Shown piece by piece: positions 6,579 through 14,060 of a DNA stretch of 14,060 nt. The translations under genes and the position numbers were made by a program. The notes under the pieces were generated by a model. It had not been told where the DNA came from, made no database searches, and worked only from the letters and a program-made list of their open reading frames with translations. Source of the stretch: Veillonellaceae bacterium. Lineage in GTDB: Bacteria; Bacillota; Negativicutes; Veillonellales; Veillonellaceae. Position 1 is the first letter of the stretch, and each line of letters opens with the position of its first letter. The stretch is taken from positions 1 through 14,060 of the forward strand of contig CAAFQR010000019.1 of NCBI GenBank assembly GCA_900765165.1. Direction: 5' to 3'.

Positions 6579-7613
6579 ATGTCGGAGTTACGGTGGAATC
6601 CTTTACTGCGGACGTGGACGATGGTGGCGTCAAACCGCAAGATGCGTCCGAATATGCCTAAGAATTGGTGCCCGTTTTGCCCGGGCGATGGCGCGAAGGT
6701 GCCAGATGATTTTGAAGTGTATTCCTATGATAATGATTTCCCGGCGCTAACGCAAACGCCGGAGACGCCTTATGAAGATCCTACTGGATTTTATCGCAGT
6801 GCGGAGAACTATGGCAAGTGCGAAGTTATTTTATATTCGCCGCAGCACACCATCAAGTTCTACGAGTTATCCGTAGACCACATTGTGAAATTACTTAATC
6901 TCGTGGCAGACCGTTGTACGGAATTGAGCAAGGACCCGAAGATACAGTATGTGTTCCCCTTTGAAAATAAGGGTGAAGCAGTAGGCGTGACAATGCCCCA
7001 TCCGCACGGGCAGCTGTATGGGTATTCCTTCGTGCCGCAGAAGATTGTAACGGAGCTGGATAGTGCAAAGGCCTATTATGAGGAAGCAGGGGAATGCTTA
7101 CTTTGCGCTATGAATAAAGCGGAGTCGGATGCAGGGCTTCGTATTGTAGCTGAAAACGACAGTTTCTTGGCGTACATTCCGTTCTTTACCGACTATCCCT
7201 ATGGCGTGTTTGTAGTGGCGAAGCGTCACATTGGCATGTTATCTGAGTGTACCGCGGCGGAACGACGGGATTTGGCAAAGATTTTGAAAGCGTTGACAAA
7301 AGGGTTCGACGATTTATTTCAGAAGCCCTTCCCGTACATGATGGTGTACCATCAGCGACCGGTGAATTGCGACACCTACAAGGATTCCGAGGACTATTAC
7401 CATTTTCATATTGAGTTTTATCCGCCTCTTCGCGAAGCGGATAAGATTAAGTACTATGCATCCTCTGAAATGGGTGCATGGGCAGCGGCCAATACGAGTG
7501 CTGTGGAAGAAACAGCGCCGGTATTACGTAAATTAGTAGCAGCGGCTGAAGCTGATATTGCCGCCGAAGAAGGCGAAACGGCGAAGCCGGGCGTGGAAGG
7601 AGACGATGAATAA
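6579..7613 (+). CDS. galT: Galactose-1-phosphate uridylyltransferase
   Basis: Transfers UMP from UDP-glucose to galactose-1-phosphate in the Leloir pathway, in the cytoplasm. The 344-residue length is normal. The family layout is clear: RWNPLLRTWTMVA at the start, metal-binding CPFC (31-34), His90, the active-site HPHGQ (141-145) whose second His (143) carries the uridylyl group, a second Cys pair (C173, C176), and HFHIEFYPP (275-283) near the C-terminus. A short Ala/Glu-rich tail (about 318-344) extends past the core. AGGAG (6566-6570) lies 8 nt before the ATG. It is the first gene of the galactose operon and overlaps galK by 8 nt, indicating translational coupling. No UDP-galactose 4-epimerase gene is present in the window. 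Confidence 0.96.
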   Translation: MSELRWNPLLRTWTMVASNRKMRPNMPKNWCPFCPGDGAKVPDDFEVYSYDNDFPALTQTPETPYEDPTGFYRSAENYGKCEVILYSPQHTIKFYELSVDHIVKLLNLVADRCTELSKDPKIQYVFPFENKGEAVGVTMPHPHGQLYGYSFVPQKIVTELDSAKAYYEEAGECLLCAMNKAESDAGLRIVAENDSFLAYIPFFTDYPYGVFVVAKRHIGMLSECTAAERRDLAKILKALTKGFDDLFQKPFPYMMVYHQRPVNCDTYKDSEDYYHFHIEFYPPLREADKIKYYASSEMGAWAAANTSAVEETAPVLRKLVAAAEADIAAEEGETAKPGVEGDDE

Positions 7614-8778
7614 GATGACCAGGGACGAGTTATTGCAGCGGGTGGTAGAGCGATTTGGCGCTACGGGAGCCCCTATTGCTTGTTATTTTGCTCCGGGTCG
7701 CGTAAATATTATCGGTGAACATCAGGATTACAATGGCGGCCATGTATTTCCGGCGGCGTTGACCACGGGGATTTACGGTGCCATTCGGGTTCGCAATGAC
7801 GGTAAATTCCGTCTTTATTCGGATAATATGGACCATGAAATTATCGTGGAACCCGGCGAAGAATTGGTGTATCGACCGGAGTGGGATTGGGCGAACTATC
7901 CCTTAGGTATTATCGATTATGTGCGCAAGGCTGGCGAAGACGTGCCAGGTCTTGATTTGTATTTTTCCGGTAATTTGCCGGCTGGCGCGGGTCTGTCGTC
8001 GTCTGCATGTATCCTCGATTTGACGGGGTACATGGTGTGGTCTCTTTTAGGAAAAGAGCCTATCAATCGGACGGCGCTGGCGGAAATGGCGCAACAGGTG
8101 GAGTATAACTTTGTAGGCGTTAAGGTAGGCATTATGGACCAATTTGCCATTAGTCAGGGCAAGAAGGACCATGGCGTGCTCTTAGACTGCACGAAGATGG
8201 AATTCCGCCATGTACCGCTCAATTGGGGCGATTACCAGCTGGTGATTATGAATACCAATAAAAAACGTGGTTTAGTGGATTCGAAGTTCAACGAGCGCAA
8301 AGGGGAATGCGACGCGGCGTTGGAAGCGATTCGAGCTCACAAACCGTTGCAGGCTTTGGCACTAGGGACCGAAGCTGATTTGGAACTTATCGAAGATGAT
8401 GTGTTGCGTCGCCGAGCACGGCACGTAATCACGGAAAATTTACGAGTGTTGGCATTCATGGAAGCGTTGAAGCGTGGTAATTCGAAGCAGATAGCTGAAA
8501 TTATCACCGCCTCGCACGAATCGCTGCGCTACGACTTTGAAGTGACGGGCCTCGAGCTCGATACTATGGTTGCCATTGCGCGGAAACAGAAAGGGTGTCT
8601 GGCTTCGCGTATGACTGGAGCTGGTTTTGGTGGTTGTGCTATTGCATTAGTAGCAACAGCAGAGGTGCCGGCCTTCAAAGAAGCGGTGGCCAAGGAATAC
8701 GAAGCCGCCATCGGTACGGCGCCGAGTATGTATGATGCCATCATCGGCGATGGCGTGTGTGCGCTGGATGTTGATTAG
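7606..8778 (+). CDS. galK: Galactokinase
   Basis: ATP-dependent galactokinase of the GHMP family, 390 residues. Key motifs: galactokinase signature PGRVNIIGEHQDYNGG (30-45), with Gln where many GalK have Thr; ATP-binding LPAGAGLSSSA (124-134); catalytic Asp178 in MDQF; and the C-terminal MTGAGFGGC (336-344). The start at 7606 overlaps the galT stop (ATGAATAA) with GGAAGGAG just upstream; an ATG three codons later (7615) is a possible alternative. A longer in-frame extension towards 7558 lies wholly inside galT and has no support. It supplies galactose-1-phosphate to GalT. The ROK gene follows 12 nt downstream with its ribosome site overlapping the galK stop. Confidence 0.96.
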   Translation: MNKMTRDELLQRVVERFGATGAPIACYFAPGRVNIIGEHQDYNGGHVFPAALTTGIYGAIRVRNDGKFRLYSDNMDHEIIVEPGEELVYRPEWDWANYPLGIIDYVRKAGEDVPGLDLYFSGNLPAGAGLSSSACILDLTGYMVWSLLGKEPINRTALAEMAQQVEYNFVGVKVGIMDQFAISQGKKDHGVLLDCTKMEFRHVPLNWGDYQLVIMNTNKKRGLVDSKFNERKGECDAALEAIRAHKPLQALALGTEADLELIEDDVLRRRARHVITENLRVLAFMEALKRGNSKQIAEIITASHESLRYDFEVTGLELDTMVAIARKQKGCLASRMTGAGFGGCAIALVATAEVPAFKEAVAKEYEAAIGTAPSMYDAIIGDGVCALDVD

Positions 8779-8790
8779 GGAGGTAGTAGT

Positions 8791-9981
8791 ATGGCAGTGA
8801 AGCAGCAATTTAGCAACGATGAAATTATTTTGAATTATATCCGTCGTAACGGCTCTGTGTCGAAGGCGAGTATTGCAAGAAATACAGGTATTACGCCACC
8901 GACTGTGACGAATATTTGTGCTTCTTTGGCCCAGAAAGATTTAATCTATGAAGATCGGCAGGAACGCAGTGCGTTAGGCCGACCGTCTATGTTATTGAAG
9001 TTTAAAGCGGAAACGGAAACCTTATTGGTTATCCATGTACGTACCCACGCAATTTTGTGGTATGTAGTGACCGCTGATGGTGAAATTTTAAAACAGCGTA
9101 AGAAATCCATTATTGGTTTGAGCACGGAAGAAGTGTCGAAGCTGATTATGACCGGCACCGAATCCATCTTGCTTAGCCCGTCGTACAACAAGGCGCCGTA
9201 TCGGATTCAGGCTATCGGCCTTATCTTGCGCGGCCCGGTAGATTCCAGCAAAGGGATTTCCATTTATTCGCCGCATGCGAAATGGACGAACGTGCCTTTT
9301 AAATATATTTTAGAAGAACGTTTCCAGTTGCCGGTTTATGTAGAAAATGATGTGCGTTGCTTGTCCACCGGCGAATATTATTATGGCCGTGGCAAGAATA
9401 TCGATAATTTGTTGGTGCTGAAGTTTAGCTACGGCTTAGGGGCTTCGCTTATTTATGAAGGTTCCTTGTACCGTGGCTTTAATGATAGCGCCGGGGAAAT
9501 TGGTTACACGATTATTAATTTCAACGACGACGGCTCCTATACGCATCTGGAAGATGTAGCGTCGGAAACGGCGATTCGTGAATACGTGTTGGCTAAGATT
9601 GCCGAAGGCCGTGAAACATCGGTGAAGGACAACAAGGAGATTTTAGACGATGCGTTCCGCGTAGAGCCGATTTATGAAGCAGCTGTGCAGGGTGATGAGC
9701 TGTGCTTGGAAGCGTTGAACCGCGTAGGGAAATATTTAGGCGGGGCTCTCGCTAATCTGTGTAATTTGATGAATCCGGAACGAGTAATATTGAGTAGTGC
9801 TATGGGGAATGCGGTTAGCATTATGGACCCGATTCTCCGTGATGTAATAGAACGTAATTTGCACAAGGTGCACCCGGTAGATTTGGCTTACTCCGGCAAT
9901 GGGGCGTACTATACGTTGCTGGGCATGGTGGATATTATCTGCTGCAACAGAGCCGGTTCTATTTGGATCAACGGTAAATAA
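8791..9981 (+). CDS. ROK-family transcriptional regulator (NagC/XylR type)
   Basis: A 396-residue ROK protein with an N-terminal winged helix-turn-helix (about 9-66: IRRNGSVSKASIARNTGITPP, recognition segment, then RSALGRPS) and a sugar-kinase-like ROK domain (about 78-385). The usual zinc site is absent: GEIGH reads GEIGY (235-239) and the CxCGxxGC motif is replaced by a Cys-free stretch (about 243-256). The N-terminal phosphate-binding motif (78-92) is degenerate, so it should be a regulator, not a kinase, although ENDVRC (185-190) keeps the ROK-type Asp. AGGGAGG overlaps the galK stop. Its place between galK and mglB argues for control of this operon, with galactose or a derivative as inducer; the operator is not proven. 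Confidence 0.92.
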   Translation: MAVKQQFSNDEIILNYIRRNGSVSKASIARNTGITPPTVTNICASLAQKDLIYEDRQERSALGRPSMLLKFKAETETLLVIHVRTHAILWYVVTADGEILKQRKKSIIGLSTEEVSKLIMTGTESILLSPSYNKAPYRIQAIGLILRGPVDSSKGISIYSPHAKWTNVPFKYILEERFQLPVYVENDVRCLSTGEYYYGRGKNIDNLLVLKFSYGLGASLIYEGSLYRGFNDSAGEIGYTIINFNDDGSYTHLEDVASETAIREYVLAKIAEGRETSVKDNKEILDDAFRVEPIYEAAVQGDELCLEALNRVGKYLGGALANLCNLMNPERVILSSAMGNAVSIMDPILRDVIERNLHKVHPVDLAYSGNGAYYTLLGMVDIICCNRAGSIWINGK

Positions 9982-10046
9982 GCGGTAGTAACGCCACAAC
10001 GGCGTAGTATACACAATAAAAAAGGTTCTCAAAGGAGGAGTTTCTC

Positions 10047-11087
10047 GTGAAAAAGGCATGGAAAGCAGCATTATTAGCAACGTTTGCAGTTGGTGCAATC
10101 GCTGTGAGCGGTTGCGGTGGCGGTTCCGGTAGTAGCGGTGGTGGTGACTTACCGCAAATCGGTATGGCCATTTACAAATTCGACGATACCTTTATGAGCG
10201 GGGTACGAGCAAGAATTGAAGCGGACGCGAAGGGCAAGGCTAAGGTAGACATTGTAGATAGCCAGAACTCGCAGCCGACCCAGAACGAAAAGATTGACCT
10301 GTTTATCAACAAGAAGTACAAAGCTATCGGGGTTAACGTTGTTGACCGCCCGGCAGCAGGCGTTATCATCGATAAGGCTAAAGCTGCTAACATTCCGTTG
10401 GTATTCATGAACCGCGAACCAACTCCGGAAGACATGAAGAAATGGGATAAAGTATACTACGTAGGCGCCAAAGCTGAACAGTCCGGCGAAATGCAGGGCA
10501 AGATCTTAGCGGATTATTTCAAAAAACATCCGGAAGCCTATAAGAGTGGCGACGGTGTCTTACACTATGTATTGATTAAAGGTGAACCGGGTCACCAGGA
10601 CGCAGAACTTCGTTCTAAATACGTAATCGAATCGTTGAAGAAGGAAGGCATCAAGGTTCAGGAAATTGCCCAGGATACGGCAATGTGGGACCGCGTAAAA
10701 GGCCAGGAAAAGATGGCAGCGTTCATCTCCAGCTATGGTGATAAGATTGACGCCGTTATCTGTAACAATGACGACATGGCATTAGGTGCTATCGAAGCGT
10801 TGAAAGCAGCCGGTTACTTCCAGAATGGCAAGTACATGCCGGTTGTAGGTGTCGATGCGACGGCACCGGCTATTCAGGCGTTGAAGAACGGTACCTTGCT
10901 CGGTACGGTATTGAACAATGCTAAGAAACAGGGCGACGCTGTATTCAACCTGTCTCTCGTATTAGCTAAGGGCGAAAAACCAACCAAGGAAAACACTGGT
11001 TTCGATATCGTTGACGGCAAATACATTTGGGTTCCTTACGAAATCGTAACGAAAGAAAACGCTGATGCAATTTTAGGTGATAAATAA
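10047..11087 (+). CDS. mglB: Galactose/glucose ABC transporter substrate-binding lipoprotein
   Basis: A 346-residue sugar-binding protein, clearly MglB-like by memory of the E. coli protein. It starts at GTG, 8 nt after AAAGGAGGAG. Residues 1-22 form a lipoprotein signal peptide ending VSGC, with lipidated Cys23 and a Gly/Ser linker (24-33). The E. coli sugar contacts all have counterparts: Asp47 and Phe49 (FDDTF), Asn122 (MNREP), His183/Asp185/Arg189 (GHQDAELR), Trp214 (DTAMWD), Asn241, Asp270 (GVDA) and Asn290 (GTVLNNA). The calcium loop of E. coli MglB is not conserved: the region before HYVLIKGEP keeps one Asp only, and the distant Glu ligand is Asp235. It captures galactose (or glucose) outside the membrane for MglAC. 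Confidence 0.95.
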   Translation: MKKAWKAALLATFAVGAIAVSGCGGGSGSSGGGDLPQIGMAIYKFDDTFMSGVRARIEADAKGKAKVDIVDSQNSQPTQNEKIDLFINKKYKAIGVNVVDRPAAGVIIDKAKAANIPLVFMNREPTPEDMKKWDKVYYVGAKAEQSGEMQGKILADYFKKHPEAYKSGDGVLHYVLIKGEPGHQDAELRSKYVIESLKKEGIKVQEIAQDTAMWDRVKGQEKMAAFISSYGDKIDAVICNNDDMALGAIEALKAAGYFQNGKYMPVVGVDATAPAIQALKNGTLLGTVLNNAKKQGDAVFNLSLVLAKGEKPTKENTGFDIVDGKYIWVPYEIVTKENADAILGDK

Positions 11088-11106
11088 GCGATAGGCTGTA
11101 CAAACG

Positions 11107-11150
11107 GCAGGTATACCGCGGGGAGTCGCCAGATTCCCCGCACCCCCTGC
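11107..11150 (+). promoter_or_regulatory. Stem-loop between mglB and mglA
   Basis: GC-rich hairpin: GCGGGGA (11118-11124) pairs with TCCCCGC (11135-11141), extended by one G-T pair, and GCAGG (11107-11111) pairs with CCTGC (11146-11150) outside an internal loop. No T-run follows, so it is not an intrinsic terminator. Its place after the binding-protein gene fits a 3'-end stabiliser or attenuator that keeps MglB in excess over MglA and MglC. Confidence 0.65.
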
Positions 11151-11167
11151 TATGGTAGGAGGATATC

Positions 11168-12679
11168 ATGAGCGAGTATATTTTGGAGATGCAGCATATC
11201 ACGAAGACATTTCCCGGCGTAAAAGCATTAGACAATGTATCGCTGCGGCTCAAACCGGGGACGGTGCACGCGCTTATGGGAGAAAACGGGGCCGGGAAGT
11301 CGACGTTGATGAAGTGCCTGTTTGGCATCTACAAGCAGGACGAAGGACAGATTTTGATTAATGGCGAGCCGGTAGACATTCCGGATTCGCGCACTGCATT
11401 GGGGCTGGGAATTTCCATGATTCACCAGGAATTGTACCCTGTATTGCAGCGTAGTGTTATGGAAAACCTGTGGCTGGGCCGCTTCCCTAAAAAGCGTTTT
11501 GGACCGATTCAGTTGGTTGACCATAAAAAAATGAGAGAAGATACGAAGGCGTTATTCGACGAAATCGAAGTTGATATTGACCCGGAAGAATTAGCGGGGA
11601 ATTTATCCGTATCGAAATTGCAAAGTATAGAAATTGCCAAGGCGGTATCGCACCATGCGCGGATTATCGTAATGGACGAACCGACGTCTTCCTTGACTGG
11701 CGACGAAGTAGAGCACTTATTTAAGATTATAGCCGGTTTGAAGAAGCGTGGCGTGGCGATTATCTATATTTCTCACAAAATGGAAGAAATCCTGCGCATA
11801 TCCGACGAAGTGACGATTATGCGCGACGGTACGTATATAGGCACGTGGCCTGCTTCGGAGCTGACGACGGACCTTATCATTAAGCGAATGGTAGGTCGTG
11901 AAATGACGCAGTTGTTCCCGGAAAAAACGAATACACCGGGCGAAGAGGTGCTTCGTGCGGAAGGGCTTACGTCTATTCTGTCAAATTCTTTCAAAAATGT
12001 AAGCTTTTCCTTGCGCAAGGGGGAAATCTTAGGCGTTGGCGGTCTCGTTGGGTCGCGCCGTACGGAGGTAGTGGAAGCGCTCTTTGGGCTTCGTCATCTG
12101 CAGTCCGGTAAGATTTACCTACATGGTAAGGAAGTTAAAATTAAAAATCCCCGTGATGCGAAGAAGTATCACATGGCGCTGCTCACGGAAGAGCGGCGTA
12201 CTACGGGGATTTTCCCAATGCTCAACATTGTAGACAACAACACCATGGCGTCCATGATGAAGTATAAGAATCGAGTGGGCCTGTTAAATGACTTGCTTCG
12301 TGAAACGGATACGAAACAAGGGATTACATCCTTGCGCATAAAGACGCCGGGTACGGATACGCGTATTCAGTCGTTATCCGGTGGTAATCAGCAGAAGGTG
12401 TTGATTTCACGGTGGTTGAACACGGCACCGGATATTTTGCTCCTCGATGAACCGACACGCGGTATCGACGTTGGGGCGAAGTACGAAATTTATACGATTA
12501 TCAATCGATTGGCGTCCGAAGGCAAGAGCGTGATTATGATTTCCTCGGAAATGTCGGAGCTTTTAGGTATGAGTGACCGCATTATGGTTATGAGTAACGG
12601 CATCATGGAAGGTATTATCGATGCGAAGGAAGCGACGGAAGAGAAGATTATGGAGCTCGCCACGGCGGGGTTGATGTAG
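11168..12679 (+). CDS. mglA: Galactose/methyl-galactoside ABC transporter ATP-binding protein
   Basis: A 503-residue fused double ATPase of the sugar-import (CUT2) type. Domain 1: Walker A GENGAGKS (38-45), Q-loop Gln87, signature LSVSK (146-150), Walker B IIVMDEP (166-172), switch His203. Domain 2: degenerate Walker A GLVGSRR (292-298), canonical signature LSGGNQQ (403-409), Walker B ILLLDEP (423-429), with the switch His replaced in MISSEMSE. The asymmetry, with a weakened second Walker A, is typical of this family. AGGAGG lies 5 nt before ATG. It drives uptake through MglC in the cytoplasmic membrane and is separated from mglC by 12 nt. Confidence 0.96.
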   Translation: MSEYILEMQHITKTFPGVKALDNVSLRLKPGTVHALMGENGAGKSTLMKCLFGIYKQDEGQILINGEPVDIPDSRTALGLGISMIHQELYPVLQRSVMENLWLGRFPKKRFGPIQLVDHKKMREDTKALFDEIEVDIDPEELAGNLSVSKLQSIEIAKAVSHHARIIVMDEPTSSLTGDEVEHLFKIIAGLKKRGVAIIYISHKMEEILRISDEVTIMRDGTYIGTWPASELTTDLIIKRMVGREMTQLFPEKTNTPGEEVLRAEGLTSILSNSFKNVSFSLRKGEILGVGGLVGSRRTEVVEALFGLRHLQSGKIYLHGKEVKIKNPRDAKKYHMALLTEERRTTGIFPMLNIVDNNTMASMMKYKNRVGLLNDLLRETDTKQGITSLRIKTPGTDTRIQSLSGGNQQKVLISRWLNTAPDILLLDEPTRGIDVGAKYEIYTIINRLASEGKSVIMISSEMSELLGMSDRIMVMSNGIMEGIIDAKEATEEKIMELATAGLM

Positions 12680-12691
12680 GAGGGATTTGAT

Positions 12692-13699
12692 ATGGACCGA
12701 GCTCGTATCAATAAGTTTTTTTCACAAAATGCAATCTACTTTGTGCTCGTGGCGTTAGTAGCGGCTATCTCGATTTACAGCCCTAACTTCTTGTCGCTCA
12801 CTAGCTTCCGAGACATTTTGATCCAGTCGTCACCGCGTGTTATCATCGCGTTAGGTTCGGCTATGATCTTGATCACGGCAGGGTGTGACTTGTCCGCCGG
12901 TCGTGTTGTAGGCTTAACAGCCGTTGTATCCGCATCGTTATCGCAGATGCCGTCCTATCCGCGCCCGTTCTTTGAACATGCGCCGGATTTACCGGTTATT
13001 ATGCCGATTTTAATCGCTATCGGCGTTGGTGCTTTGGTTGGCTTGGTATCTGGCTTAATCGTTGCATATTTGAAAATTGTACCGTTTATCGCTACACTAG
13101 GTACGATGGTTATGACCTATGGTGTGTGTTCCTTGTACTTTGATATGCCGCCAAATAACTCCCAGCCGATTGGCGGGTTGCGTCCGGAATTCACCGTGTT
13201 TGGCTCCGGTGCGTTAGATTTAGGTTTTATCAGTATACCCTATATCGTCATCATAGCGGCAGTTATTGCGATAATCATGTACATCGTGTATAACAAGACC
13301 GTCTTAGGTAAAAACATGTTTGCTATCGGCGGCAACCCGCAGGCAGCGGTTGTATCCGGTATCAACGTGGCAACCACATTGATCGCTATCTACGTTATCG
13401 CCGGCGTTCTCTACGGTGTAGGCGGTATCCTCGAAGCCGCTCGTACCGGTGGTGCGACGAACAACTATGGTAACATGTACGAATTGGATGCCATCGCCGC
13501 AGCCGTTGTAGGCGGTGTATCCGTTACCGGTGGTATCGGTACCGTGCAAGGTATCATTGCCGGCGTGCTCATCTTCACCGTTATTAACTACGGCTTGACA
13601 TTTGTGGGGATGGGACCGTACTGGCAGTTGATAATCAAAGGGTTAATCATTGTAATCGCCGTCGCAGTAGACGTGCGGAAGTACTTGGCACGGAAGTAA
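12692..13699 (+). CDS. mglC: Galactose/methyl-galactoside ABC transporter permease
   Basis: A 335-residue membrane permease of the same transporter, close to the E. coli MglC length. Hydrophobic segments are visible at about 16-30, 49-84, 98-124, 128-150, 175-200, 225-250, 266-305 and 308-327, with a long first polar stretch typical of the family. The cytoplasmic coupling region GGNPQAAVVSGINV and the later ATNNYGNMYELDAIAA block correspond to conserved MglC motifs. The C-terminus is VDVRKYLARK. AGGAGGG overlaps the mglA stop. It is the last gene of the operon. Its final 37 bases are also the outermost recognisable part of the left arm of the long inverted duplication that continues downstream. 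Confidence 0.96.
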   Translation: MDRARINKFFSQNAIYFVLVALVAAISIYSPNFLSLTSFRDILIQSSPRVIIALGSAMILITAGCDLSAGRVVGLTAVVSASLSQMPSYPRPFFEHAPDLPVIMPILIAIGVGALVGLVSGLIVAYLKIVPFIATLGTMVMTYGVCSLYFDMPPNNSQPIGGLRPEFTVFGSGALDLGFISIPYIVIIAAVIAIIMYIVYNKTVLGKNMFAIGGNPQAAVVSGINVATTLIAIYVIAGVLYGVGGILEAARTGGATNNYGNMYELDAIAAAVVGGVSVTGGIGTVQGIIAGVLIFTVINYGLTFVGMGPYWQLIIKGLIIVIAVAVDVRKYLARK

Positions 13700-14055
13700 T
13701 ACCTTGGGTGTTAGACGTCCGGTTAGAGCTTCATAAGCGGTTGTGCGAATGTCGCGGCCGGTAATGTTAATGGCACTGTTGGTTTGTTATGATTGAAATC
13801 CTTGCAATTTAAAAGTAAACGGCTCCCAATGGTGGACTCGATGTCTTCGGCTACGCCAATGTCATCATCCTCCACCATAGGGAGCCGTTTTGCACGTTTT
13901 CTCTTAGCTAGCGGAATATCAATCATAACAAACCTGTAGAGTCTAGAACGCTACGGGGCCGCGACATTCAGCCTCCCGAGTATGGCGCTTTCCTACGGAC
14001 GTCTTATACCGAAATGTCTTACGCTCGGCCAAGTGCATCCGCGCGTCTTGCTGCG
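13663..14055. repeat. Long diverged inverted duplication, mglC 3' end to window edge
   Basis: Two arms of about 190 bp mirror each other around roughly 13855. Matching block pairs, left with right (reverse complement), are: 13669-13689 with 14028-14048 (18 of 21 identical); 13714-13721 with 13996-14003 (GACGTCCG); 13747-13759 with 13957-13969 (GAATGTCGCGGCC, perfect); 13781-13796 with 13919-13934 (GGTTTGTTATGATTGA, perfect); and 13817-13836 with 13871-13890 (19 of 20). The stretches between blocks are nearly equal in length on both sides and still show partial similarity with small indels. CGCAG/CTGCG (13663-13667, 14051-14055) suggests the match continues past the window. The left arm begins inside mglC coding sequence. 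Confidence 0.8.
13817..13900 (+). terminator. Probable terminator of the gal/mgl operon (core of the inverted duplication)
   Basis: AAACGGCTCCC-aat-GGTGGA (13817-13836) pairs with TCCACC-ata-GGGAGCCGTTT (13871-13890), one mismatch in 20, with a loop of about 34 nt. TTTT follows (13888-13891), with a second T-run at 13897-13900. The A-rich left flank makes it potentially bidirectional. No other terminator follows mglC in the window. The rest of 13700-14060 holds only the inverted duplication; I see no supported gene. Confidence 0.6.
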
Positions 14056-14060
14056 CTCGC

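Noticed and set aside
7558..7605. Longer N-terminus for galactokinase
   Set aside because: The extension lies within galT, is Lys/Arg-rich with no counterpart in the family, and the ribosome site GGAAGGAG fits the later ATG.
9991..10005. Small hairpin ACGCC/GGCGT between the ROK gene and mglB
   Set aside because: Only 5 bp with no T-run; too weak to call a terminator or regulatory element.
13723..13926. 67-codon minus-strand open frame downstream of mglC
   Set aside because: It lies entirely inside the inverted duplication, has only a weak AGG before its ATG, and its sequence is explained by the palindromic blocks. It could be revisited if homologues are found.
13943..14059. Minus-strand frame open from the window edge to a TAG at 13943-13945 (38 codons)
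   Set aside because: Too short to judge, no recognisable motif, and it overlaps the degenerate inverted copy of the mglC end. The continuation outside the window would decide.
1..14060. CRISPR arrays, tRNA/rRNA genes, transposases, reverse transcriptase or phage genes
   Set aside because: Looked for on both strands and not seen. The inverted duplication at the right end has no associated recombinase or reverse transcriptase in the window.

Overview
The window reads as an ordinary bacterial chromosome segment. GC content is roughly even, nearly every gene has a strong AGGAGG-type ribosome binding site, and genes are packed in short operons. The Shine-Dalgarno strength, the protein flavours and the lipoprotein-type sugar-binding protein suggest an anaerobic Firmicute. 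My best guess is a Negativicute of the Megasphaera/Veillonella type, but this is inference and was not tested by any search.

Layout. (1) 1-1128: the 3' part of an NAD(P)-dependent aldehyde dehydrogenase, ending at a clear intrinsic terminator (1143-1174). (2) 1180-4988: a LysR-type regulator on the minus strand faces a plus-strand unit. That unit encodes a two-subunit aconitase-family dehydratase/isomerase (LeuC-like plus LeuD-like) and an alpha/beta hydrolase carrying the full residue signature of fluoroacetate dehalogenases. The 153-bp divergent spacer holds a near-consensus promoter with a perfect 15-bp LysR-type dyad centred about 64 bp upstream of the predicted start of transcription. 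(3) 5241-6218: a monocistronic soluble protein I do not recognise. It is followed by two hairpins, the second a strong terminator lying directly behind a good promoter-like sequence. (4) 6579-13699: a compact galactose locus, galT-galK-ROK regulator-mglB-mglA-mglC, all on the plus strand.

How the genes work together. MglBAC imports galactose (or glucose/methyl-galactoside), GalK phosphorylates it and GalT exchanges it with UDP-glucose. The ROK protein is the likely sugar-responsive regulator. No galE or galM lies in the window. The LysR/dehydratase/hydrolase unit looks like a dedicated catabolic or detoxification module for an unidentified organic acid: no leuA or leuB lies next to the LeuCD-like pair, and its active-site and specificity loops differ from those of 3-isopropylmalate isomerase.

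The most unusual structure is at the right end. From inside the 3' end of mglC to the window edge, the DNA forms a long diverged inverted duplication of about 2 x 190 bp, centred near 13855. At least five block pairs are recognisable at nearly constant mirror spacing. The innermost pair is probably the terminator of the galactose operon. The whole could be an old inverted duplication, a large RNA/DNA fold-back element, or an assembly fold-back artefact.
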